A stretch of 14,978 nt of DNA, from assembly GCA_009926905.1 (NCBI GenBank), contig RFNX01000440.1:1-14978 (forward strand), given 5' to 3'. Numbering within the stretch: the first letter of the stretch is position 1; each line of letters opens with the position of its first letter. A program made the position numbers and the translations under genes. This DNA comes from Flavobacteriales bacterium. Lineage in GTDB: Bacteria; Bacteroidota; Bacteroidia; Flavobacteriales_D; Crocinitomicaceae. Below the pieces are notes generated by a model that saw only the letters and a list, made by a program, of their open reading frames with translations, made no database searches and had not been told where the DNA came from. Positions 1 to 6,424 of this stretch are shown piece after piece.

Positions 1-1231
1 TTTTCTCTTTTTTATTTGTAATGAACCAAATATAGGTATTGATTCCTGTGTTATAGAACATGTCTTTTGGCAGTCCAACGATGCATTCTAACCAATCGTT
101 TTCAATGATCCATTTGCGAATATCGCTTTCTCCTGAACCTGCATCACCGGTAAACAAAGGCGAACCGTTTGTTACAACGCCAATTCTGCTACCGTCTTTC
201 TCCATTTTGGAAATCATGTGTTGCAAAAACAACAATTGACCATCCGAAGAGCGAGGTGTTCCTGCAAAAAAGCGTCCAGCGGGATTCATTGATTCGTTCA
301 GCACGTATTCTTGTTCAATTTTCCACGTCACACCATACGGCGGATTTGCCATCATGTAGTGAAAATGTTTGCCTTGAAATTGGTCGTTTGTCAATGAATT
401 TCCCAACTTGAAATTGTTGGCGTCTTCACCTGTAATCAAGGCTTCTGATTTGGCAATTGCATACGATTGTTCGTTCAATTCTTGACCAAAAGTAAGAATG
501 GATGGTTTCGTTTTTTGACCTTTACACAAATAGTCGAGAATGTAGATCTTGCCAAGGTTTGTCATACCACCCGTTCCCATTGTTGGGTCAAAAATCGTAC
601 GGATAACACCTTCTTTTTTGAAAACGTCTTTATCGGCATCAAAAAGCAAAGTACACATCAAAGCTACTACATCGCGTGGCGTAAAATGCTCCCCAGCAGT
701 TTCATTGGATTGCTCGTTGGAGATACGAATCATTTCTTCAAAAACGTAACCCATGTCGTGGTTATCGACTTTGCTTTCGTGCAAATCAATTTTACAAATT
801 GCATCAATCATTTGGTAGAGCAATCTGTTTTTTATCAAGCGAGTAATGACTTTATCGAAGTGGAAATTTTCTAAGATTTCACGCACTTCAGGATTGAAAC
901 CATTCAAGTAATTATTGAAGTTGATTTCAATATTTTGCGGTTCGTCTCTGAGTGTATTCAGTGAATGTTTGGAAATATTATAGAATTTCTTGTTGCCAGC
1001 CGCTTTTTTCAGAATTGGATCCAATTTTTCATCAGCGATTTTGTCACGAAATTTCTCATATTCTTCGCGCACTTTCACTTGAAAAGGCTCAAGAATACAA
1101 TCCAACCTTCGGATCACAACAAATGGCAATAAAACTTCACCAATTTCATTTTTCTTGAAGATATTACGCAACACATCGTCGGTAATTCGCCAGATAAAAT
1201 CTACATCGGCTCTTTTGTTATTTTCAAACAT
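1..1231 (-). CDS. hsdM: Type I restriction-modification DNA methyltransferase subunit HsdM (N-terminal ~410 residues, cut by window edge)
   Basis: HsdM is the adenine-N6 methyltransferase subunit of a type I restriction-modification complex; it works with a specificity subunit (HsdS) and a nuclease/translocase (HsdR). I translated the open frame from ATG at 1231 to the left edge without meeting a stop. Residues about 8-140 resemble the helical HsdM N-terminal domain. The catalytic domain follows, with EHFTPRDV at 181-188, the S-adenosylmethionine-binding motif DPTMGTGG at 215-222 and the N6-adenine motif NPPY at 296-299. Near the edge is YNTGINTYIWF, typical of the family. Perhaps 100 or more C-terminal residues lie outside. 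It starts 9 bp after the stop of the WYL-like gene, so the two are probably co-transcribed. hsdS and hsdR are not in the window and would be expected to the left. The family assignment is secure; whether the system is complete cannot be seen. Confidence 0.95.
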   Translation of the reverse strand, partial: MFENNKRADVDFIWRITDDVLRNIFKKNEIGEVLLPFVVIRRLDCILEPFQVKVREEYEKFRDKIADEKLDPILKKAAGNKKFYNISKHSLNTLRDEPQNIEINFNNYLNGFNPEVREILENFHFDKVITRLIKNRLLYQMIDAICKIDLHESKVDNHDMGYVFEEMIRISNEQSNETAGEHFTPRDVVALMCTLLFDADKDVFKKEGVIRTIFDPTMGTGGMTNLGKIYILDYLCKGQKTKPSILTFGQELNEQSYAIAKSEALITGEDANNFKLGNSLTNDQFQGKHFHYMMANPPYGVTWKIEQEYVLNESMNPAGRFFAGTPRSSDGQLLFLQHMISKMEKDGSRIGVVTNGSPLFTGDAGSGESDIRKWIIENDWLECIVGLPKDMFYNTGINTYIWFITNKKEK

Positions 1232-1240
1232 AGTTTATTT

Positions 1241-1690
1241 TTATTTTGAATAAAATTCTTTTAATTGTTCGACATCATACATCCAACCTTCTTTGAAGTC
1301 TCTCGACTGGTTGAATGGTCCTCTGAAACGATTGAAATGCTGCATCCCTTTGAAACGCGATAAGGTTAAAAGTTCTTCCTTTAATTGTTGTTCTTCTTTG
1401 GTATTCAGAGGCAAATTATCGATGGAGAAATTTGGGTCGTTGTAACGATAATATACTTTCTTTCCTGATTTTAACCTATCAAGCTCAATTCGATAACCAT
1501 CCTCACTTTCCATGTAAGTTATATCATCAAATATCTGTCTTCGACTAACTGTAGTAATTATTCCACTGTAATCATATATGGCTTGTGAACAGGCTTCTAT
1601 TAAATCTTCCATAAAATATTGACGTCCTATATTTCGAAAACATTTGTCTAAAGCCTTAAATCGAATTAGTGCGTGTTTGTTGGTTGCCAT
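1241..1690 (-). CDS. Truncated WYL-type transcriptional regulator (N-terminal helix-turn-helix half only)
   Basis: The 149-residue product looks like the N-terminal third of a Bacteroidota WYL-domain regulator. It opens with a stretch typical of these proteins (ALIRFKALDKCFRN), followed by a winged-helix region containing VSRRQIFDDITYME. The inter-domain segment (YYRYNDPNFSIDNLPL, then a helix ending FKGMQHF) reaches about residue 117. Full-length family members run to roughly 300-340 residues and carry WYL and C-terminal dimer/ligand domains. Here the similarity stops, and about 30 unfamiliar residues (to WMYDVEQLKEFYSK) end the protein. Only 9 bp separate its stop from hsdM, so the missing domains are not downstream in another frame. 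Related regulators control phage-defence operons, so a role in controlling hsdM is an inference from position. It could be a decayed remnant or a minimal DNA-binding protein. Confidence 0.7.
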   Translation of the reverse strand: MATNKHALIRFKALDKCFRNIGRQYFMEDLIEACSQAIYDYSGIITTVSRRQIFDDITYMESEDGYRIELDRLKSGKKVYYRYNDPNFSIDNLPLNTKEEQQLKEELLTLSRFKGMQHFNRFRGPFNQSRDFKEGWMYDVEQLKEFYSK

Positions 1691-1730
1691 ATAATCTTTG
1701 AAAGAATTTTAGTAAAAATAGGAAGATTTG

Positions 1731-1765
1731 TCAATTGAAATGAAAATACATCTTTCAATTGAAAG
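1731..1765. promoter_or_regulatory. Palindrome plus direct repeat upstream of the WYL-like gene and hsdM (candidate operator)
   Basis: CTTTCAATTGAAAG at 1752-1765 is a perfect 14-bp palindrome. The 10-mer TCAATTGAAA occurs inside it at 1755-1764 and again at 1731-1740, 24 bp apart start to start. Both copies lie 41-75 bp upstream of the WYL-like start codon at 1690, in the apaG to WYL gap. A dimeric regulator site is an inference from symmetry and position. AT-rich DNA produces such palindromes by chance fairly often, but the second copy raises the odds. No convincing TTG ... TAnnTTTG promoter was found in this gap. Confidence 0.4.
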
Positions 1766-1796
1766 TTTCTATATTATTCTAAAAAAAAGAATTTAA

Positions 1797-2183
1797 TCAA
1801 TTCATTATCGCTGGATAAACCAACTGAAATGCAGGAATTTCAACTGGGAAAACTTCACCCGTCACTAAATCTTTGAACGTATAATAACCGCTCATTCTTC
1901 CAATTGGAGCAATCATTTGGCAGCCGCTCATATAAGCAAAAACTTCATTTTGCTGTAATATGGGTTGTTCACCCACAACTCCTTCCCCACTCACAATCGA
2001 AGCGCCGTGATTCAAATGTTCAATTTTCCAATAGCGTCTCAACAATTGGATTTCATTGATTCCCAAATTTTGGATGACGATGCGGTAATTGTACAAATAT
2101 GAACCGTGATTCACATCAGAAACATCGTCTCTGAAATTGGTTTTCACAGAAATCTTAATGTTATTAATGGTTTTACGAGTCAT
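1797..2183 (-). CDS. apaG: ApaG family protein
   Basis: The 128-residue product has the expected full length for ApaG, a small fibronectin-III-like beta-sandwich protein. The diagnostic motifs are present: RRYWKIEHLNH in the first half, then GEGVVGEQPIL around residues 67-77, and SGCQMIAPIGRMSGYYTF near residues 86-103. ApaG has been linked genetically to cobalt/magnesium resistance in enterobacteria, but its biochemical role is not settled. It stands alone here: 114 bp separate it from bioF upstream and 106 bp from the WYL-like gene downstream, all on the same strand. The start ATG at 2183 gives the usual short N-terminus (MTRKTINNIKISVKTNF). Confidence 0.93.
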   Translation of the reverse strand: MTRKTINNIKISVKTNFRDDVSDVNHGSYLYNYRIVIQNLGINEIQLLRRYWKIEHLNHGASIVSGEGVVGEQPILQQNEVFAYMSGCQMIAPIGRMSGYYTFKDLVTGEVFPVEIPAFQLVYPAIMN

Positions 2184-2297
2184 TTCGAGGCTTTATGAAT
2201 ACAAAGAAAACAAACTGTTTGGAAATTAGTTTAATTCTATCTGTTAAAGAAAATAATTTATTTGGTTTATGATAAATCTTAAACGTTGTATCTCTCA

Positions 2298-3386
2298 TTA
2301 AATTGTTTCCAAAACGATAGCTCGCAAAACATCTAATTCTTCTTTGGTGTTAAAACTGTGAATGCAAATTCGAATGCGTTCTTTACCTTTTGCGACTGTT
2401 GGCGATAATATGGGTTTCGTGAATATTCCTTTCGCTTTCATTTTGTTCGCTAATTCCAATGTATGTTCGATGTTTTTGAATTGAATAATCTGAATCGGTG
2501 AATTGATTTCAGAAGGAAATTGCTCTGAATTAGTTAATCCTTCTCTAAAATAAGAAATGTTCGAATGCAATTGCTTTTGTCGTTCAGAAATATCATTTCG
2601 AAGTACTTTCGAAGCAATGGTTGAATAGCAATTTGGAGGTAATCCTGTGGAATAAATAAATGGTCTTGCGAAATTGATAAGGAAATTCTTTAAGTTCTCG
2701 GAACCTAAAATTGCTGCTCCGTGATAACCATACGCTTTTCCAAAAGTGACAATTCGAGCAAAAACCCTTTCAGTGAAATTTCTTCCGTGAATAATTCCAC
2801 GACCTTCAGCACCGAAAACGCCAACTGCGTGCGCTTCATCAACTATCACAAAAGCATTAAATTTTTCAGCAAGTACAATTATAGATTTCATGGGCGCCAT
2901 GTCTCCATCCATTGAATAAAGACTTTCAACAACCAAATAAATCGTTCCTTTCGCCGAATGCAATTGTTTTTCCAAATCGACTAAATCGTTATGGAGAAAT
3001 GAAAATGAATTTGCAAATGACAAGCGAATTCCATCGCGTATGCTGGCATGTACTAATTCATCGAAAATGATTGTGTCGCCTCGTTGAGGAACAGAGCTGA
3101 ATAAAGCTAAATTGGCATCATAACCCGATGAAAAAATCAATGCTGACTTGGCTTTGTAAAATTCAGCTAAATTGGTTTCACAAGTATCGGCTTCAGTTGA
3201 GTTGCCCGAAAGTAATCTCGAACCAGTTGCGCCAATAAATTTAGAAATTGAAATAATTTCCTTTTCGCGCGCTAATCCTAAATAATCATTCGAAAAAAAA
3301 TCGATAGTTGAGTCAATAATTGACAACTGCCTGAAAGCGCCTTCTTCTTTACGTTTCTCTAACTTAGCAAGAAGCTTTACGTCCAT
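2298..3386 (-). CDS. bioF: 8-amino-7-oxononanoate synthase (BioF-type alpha-oxoamine synthase)
   Basis: BioF is a cytoplasmic PLP enzyme that condenses pimeloyl-thioester with L-alanine to give 8-amino-7-oxononanoate, the first committed ring-forming step of biotin synthesis. The 362-residue protein shows the fold-type I aminotransferase layout: FFSNDYLGL at 30-38, GSRLLSGN at 55-62, FSSGYDANLAL at 85-95, VDEAHAVG at 182-189 (Asp183 and His186 contact the cofactor) and TFGKAYGYHGA at 214-224, where Lys217 is the predicted PLP lysine. The segment after GSRLLSGN lacks the histidine-rich HxxH seen in E. coli-type enzymes, which I recall as usual for Bacteroidota members. It starts 2 bp after the bioB stop, so the two are surely one transcript. 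That neighbour argues for BioF over glycine C-acetyltransferase or serine palmitoyltransferase relatives. Confidence 0.9.
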   Translation of the reverse strand: MDVKLLAKLEKRKEEGAFRQLSIIDSTIDFFSNDYLGLAREKEIISISKFIGATGSRLLSGNSTEADTCETNLAEFYKAKSALIFSSGYDANLALFSSVPQRGDTIIFDELVHASIRDGIRLSFANSFSFLHNDLVDLEKQLHSAKGTIYLVVESLYSMDGDMAPMKSIIVLAEKFNAFVIVDEAHAVGVFGAEGRGIIHGRNFTERVFARIVTFGKAYGYHGAAILGSENLKNFLINFARPFIYSTGLPPNCYSTIASKVLRNDISERQKQLHSNISYFREGLTNSEQFPSEINSPIQIIQFKNIEHTLELANKMKAKGIFTKPILSPTVAKGKERIRICIHSFNTKEELDVLRAIVLETI

Positions 3387-3388
3387 TT

Positions 3389-4498
3389 TTATAGTGCATC
3401 AACATTGCTGACTTTTCGTGGAGAAAATCCATTCTTTTCAGCTTCCATTCGTGCTTCTTCTAATTCTTTTTGACGGTGCCCTTCTTTTTCTTTGCGATCC
3501 AAAATCTTTTGATCTGGATGAGAAATTGGTTGTTCCGCATCTTTAAAAGGTTCCTTTGGAAGCAATCCAAGAATTTCAAACATTTCTTTGTCTTCGTTGA
3601 AATCAGGATTTGGTGTCGTCAATAATTTATCACCTGCGAAAATGGAGCCAGCACCTGCCATAAAACACAAAGCTTGCGCTTCCATATTCATTTTAGTGCG
3701 ACCAGCGGACAGACGAACCACTGTTTCAGGGAAAACGATACGTGTTGTGGCAACCATGCGAATCATTTCCCATTGCTCAATTGGTTTTTGGTCTGCCATT
3801 GGCGTTCCTTCAACAGCAACTAACGCATTAATTGGAATGGATTCTGGTGGCGTTTCCATTTGCATGTAACTCATCAATAATCCCATTCTATCTTCGATTG
3901 CTTCACCCATTCCGATGATCCCACCTGAACAAACCGTGATACCAGCTTTGCGTGCATTATCGATTGTATTCAATCTATCTTCGTATTCTCTTGTTGAAAT
4001 AACATCACCGTAATAATCTGGTGAAGTATCTAAATTATGATTATAAGCAAATAAACCAGCGTTTTTTAGACGTTTAGCTTGGTCTTCGTTCATCATTCCC
4101 AATGTACAACAAACTTCCATTCCAAGGTCGTTTACTGATTGTACCATTTCTATGACGTTGTCAAAATCCTTGTTATCTCGAACTTCTCTCCAAGCTGCAC
4201 CCATACACAAACGCGATGAACCATTTGCTTTTGCATTTTTTGCTTGCTCTACAACGGATTCTACCGTCATTAATTTTTGGGCTTCTACATTTGTATGGTA
4301 ACGAGCTGCTTGAGGACAATACCCGCAATCTTCAGCACATCCACCTGTTTTAATGCTCAACAAAGAAGACATTTGTACTTCACGTGGATTGTGAAACTGA
4401 CGATGAATTGTAGCTGCTTCAAAAACTAACTCCAACAGAGGTTTGTTGTATAAATCGAGTAATTGCTCTTTCGTTTGGTAATTAGGATTTACTTTCAT
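3389..4498 (-). CDS. bioB: Biotin synthase
   Basis: BioB is a radical S-adenosylmethionine enzyme that inserts sulfur into dethiobiotin, the last step of biotin synthesis. The 369-residue protein has the radical-SAM cluster motif CxxxCxxC as Cys54, Cys58 and Cys61 (GGCAEDCGYCPQA). The ligands of the second, sulfur-donating cluster also appear: Cys98 (RLCMGAAWRE), Cys131 (MEVCCTLGMM), Cys190 (TVCSGGIIGMGE) and Arg262 (VRLSAGR). The YNHNLDTS motif is at 152-159. Residues about 330-369 form a charged Lys/Glu-rich tail that makes it somewhat longer than the 346-residue E. coli enzyme. It is first in a bioB-bioF operon; bioA, bioD and pimelate genes are not in the window. The ATG at 4498 matches the family N-terminus. 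Confidence 0.97.
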   Translation of the reverse strand: MKVNPNYQTKEQLLDLYNKPLLELVFEAATIHRQFHNPREVQMSSLLSIKTGGCAEDCGYCPQAARYHTNVEAQKLMTVESVVEQAKNAKANGSSRLCMGAAWREVRDNKDFDNVIEMVQSVNDLGMEVCCTLGMMNEDQAKRLKNAGLFAYNHNLDTSPDYYGDVISTREYEDRLNTIDNARKAGITVCSGGIIGMGEAIEDRMGLLMSYMQMETPPESIPINALVAVEGTPMADQKPIEQWEMIRMVATTRIVFPETVVRLSAGRTKMNMEAQALCFMAGAGSIFAGDKLLTTPNPDFNEDKEMFEILGLLPKEPFKDAEQPISHPDQKILDRKEKEGHRQKELEEARMEAEKNGFSPRKVSNVDAL

Positions 4499-4502
4499 AT
4501 TA

Positions 4503-4510
4503 CAAATATA
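4503..4510 (-). promoter_or_regulatory. Candidate -7 promoter box for bioB-bioF
   Basis: On the minus strand TATATTTG matches the Bacteroidota -7 consensus TAnnTTTG at all fixed positions. It lies only 4 bases before the bioB ATG, so a transcript from it would have almost no 5' leader. No TTG -33 element is present at the usual distance, which weakens the call. It could be a chance match in AT-rich sequence. Confidence 0.3.
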
Positions 4511-4609
4511 AGACTGAAACGCTATTTAATTGAAAATGTAAAATTGAATTTTAACTAAAAGTGAAAAGTTTAGGGAGAAAAGTAAGTTGATATAGTTTTA
4601 TCATCAATT

Positions 4610-5092
4610 TTAAATCTTCTCTATCAAACAAGAAGCATACGCTTTGATTGCTCTTCTTTCACCGAATGAATCCACTTTTTCGTGTGTTGTTGCTTTGATT
4701 GAAACTGCATCCACATCAACATTCAAGATGGAAGCAATTGTTTCTTGCATCGAAGGAATGTGCGGATTTAATTTTGGTTTTTCAAGTATGACAGTGCAAT
4801 CTAAATTTACAACTGCATAATTTTTCGCTTGAATTTTAGCAAAAACTTCTCTCAATAATATTTTGGAATCGATTCCTTTGAATTGAGGATCTGTATCTGA
4901 AAAATGGAAACCAATGTCGCGTAAGTTAGCTGCACCTAGCAAAGCATCACAAATGGCGTGTAATAATACGTCAGCATCTGAATGACCAACTGCACCTAAG
5001 TCTGATTCAATTTTAATTCCACCAACAAAAAGCTCATAATCTGGAGCCAATTGATGCACATCAACACCGAAACCAATGCGAATATTTGTCAT
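4610..5092 (-). CDS. ispF: 2-C-methyl-D-erythritol 2,4-cyclodiphosphate synthase
   Basis: IspF cyclises CDP-methylerythritol 2-phosphate with release of CMP in the non-mevalonate isoprenoid pathway, acting as a cytoplasmic zinc-dependent trimer. The 160-residue protein is the standard length. Metal-binding Asp11 and His13 are in GFGVDVHQL, and GHSDADVLLHAICDALLGA starts at residue 36 and supplies His45. FHFSDTDPQFKG follows at about 62-73. Near the C-terminus, ATTHEK at 134-139 holds the conserved Thr and Glu, but the usual following LGFTGR is replaced by VDSFGER. The gene starts 3 bp after the porV stop, so translation is probably coupled and the gene is carried on the secretion transcript. 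Confidence 0.96.
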   Translation of the reverse strand: MTNIRIGFGVDVHQLAPDYELFVGGIKIESDLGAVGHSDADVLLHAICDALLGAANLRDIGFHFSDTDPQFKGIDSKILLREVFAKIQAKNYAVVNLDCTVILEKPKLNPHIPSMQETIASILNVDVDAVSIKATTHEKVDSFGERRAIKAYASCLIEKI

Positions 5093-5095
5093 GAA

Positions 5096-6364
5096 TTATG
5101 GTTGAGGAGCGGCATCATTGTTACCTAATCCACCTTGTCCTAAATACAATCTAATTGTAAAACGAAGAGTGTTAGCTAATGGGCTTTGACGACCACTAAT
5201 AGAAGCTAAGTATGAGAAATCAAATGCAAACATGTTGTATTTCAAACTTGCTCCAAAATTTAAGAATTGACGATTTCCTTTGTTTTTGTTTTCATAGAAA
5301 ATACCTGTTCGCACAGCAAAAACTTCGTTATACCACCATTCAACTCCAGCAGCGATATTGATTTCATCTATTTCTTCTTTGAATTTTGATCCTTTTACAA
5401 TTTGGTATGAATTATCTGAATTCTGTATGTAATTTCCATCAGCATCTTTTGCTACAACACCAGGTGCATCGTAAAAAGATTGAATCATTCCACTGATAAC
5501 TCCAACATCACCTGATTTACCAGAAAGCATTTCATAATTTCCATTAATTAACTCATATTTCGCTGGAGTTGGAACTAGTAATTTCTGAATGTCAACAGCG
5601 AAAGTAACGTGATTGTATCTATCGAATTCAGCTTTGAAAGAGTTTCCAATTTTCATGTTCATAGGAATGAAGTCTCTTTTAGATAATTCTGAATATGCGA
5701 TTTTATTTCCTATGTTATTAAATGTAGCTGCAAAAGTGTAAACTCCATCTAACTTTCCAATTTTTGCTTCGTCGTTGTAATAACTAAAAGATAAGTCAGC
5801 GGCACCAACAACACCTGGTTTTGTATTAACTCCACCAACTGTCAAACCTCCTGTCAAGTTAGAATAAGCAAATTTCCCATTCATACCGATACTGAATTTA
5901 TCAGACAATTTAAAAGCATATGCTCCTGTCAATTCGAATTCACTAGGTTTGTCGTCTCTGATTACGTTTCCTGATGCGTCCGTAAATGTAATTTCACCGA
6001 GGCTAAAATAACGCAACGAACCACCGACCGTATGAATTTTATTCAGTTTAATATAACCTGCCAAATAAGACAATGAAATGTCATTTGTCAGTTGACGCAA
6101 CCAAGGAGTATATGAAATACTAATTTCCGATTTTTGTTTTGCAAAACTAAGACCTGAAGTATTCCAATAAATGGATGTTGAATTTGGACTCAAAGCTGTA
6201 CCAGCATCGCCCATTCCTCCCGCACGAGAATCTGGCGTGATTGACATAAATGGTAATGCTGTTGTAATTGTATTTAACTGTAGATCGTTATCGCTTGCTC
6301 CTGGTTGAGCAAAAGAAATAAAGTTAATTAGAACGAAAAAAGTGAATAAAAGTGAGTTTTTCAT
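5096..6364 (-). CDS. porV: Type IX secretion outer-membrane protein PorV (LptO)
   Basis: PorV is an outer-membrane beta-barrel of the FadL type. It picks up folded cargo from the T9SS translocon by its C-terminal signal and delivers it to the PorU sortase complex. The 422-residue product has a signal peptide (MKNSLLFTFFVLINFISFAQ), the hallmark segment ALPFMSITPDSRAGGMGDAG at about residues 37-56 and a helix/hatch region with NSTSIYWNTSGL. Alternating aromatic beta-strands typical of an outer-membrane barrel fill the rest, including WWYNEVFAVRTGIFYENK and LNFGASLKYNMFAFDFSY near the C-terminus. A short acidic/proline tail (NNDAAPQP) follows the last strand. It lies 60 bp after the porU stop and 3 bp before ispF. 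The porU-porV neighbourhood is a well-known T9SS arrangement. Confidence 0.95.
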   Translation of the reverse strand: MKNSLLFTFFVLINFISFAQPGASDNDLQLNTITTALPFMSITPDSRAGGMGDAGTALSPNSTSIYWNTSGLSFAKQKSEISISYTPWLRQLTNDISLSYLAGYIKLNKIHTVGGSLRYFSLGEITFTDASGNVIRDDKPSEFELTGAYAFKLSDKFSIGMNGKFAYSNLTGGLTVGGVNTKPGVVGAADLSFSYYNDEAKIGKLDGVYTFAATFNNIGNKIAYSELSKRDFIPMNMKIGNSFKAEFDRYNHVTFAVDIQKLLVPTPAKYELINGNYEMLSGKSGDVGVISGMIQSFYDAPGVVAKDADGNYIQNSDNSYQIVKGSKFKEEIDEINIAAGVEWWYNEVFAVRTGIFYENKNKGNRQFLNFGASLKYNMFAFDFSYLASISGRQSPLANTLRFTIRLYLGQGGLGNNDAAPQP

Positions 6365-6424
6365 TAAGCTTAAAATTCAATTGGGTTGTAAATATACGCA
6401 AAACGTTAAGTTTTATTGTGAAGC

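Noticed and set aside
169..1158. Several plus-strand open frames of 66-135 codons
   Set aside because: They are antisense shadows of hsdM, whose minus-strand frame carries clear methyltransferase motifs throughout; the shadow translations show no recognisable domain.
1776..1793. ATTCT / AGAAT flanking an A-run just past the end of apaG
   Set aside because: A 5-bp stem with one G-C pair and the homopolymer in the loop rather than after the stem; not a terminator that can be supported.
3588..3869. Plus-strand open frame of 93 codons
   Set aside because: Antisense to the conserved central part of bioB; no family resemblance.
6400..6414. AAAAC-GTTAA-GTTTT hairpin between porU and porV
   Set aside because: A 5-bp stem with a single G-C pair and no T-run after it in the direction of transcription; not a credible terminator.
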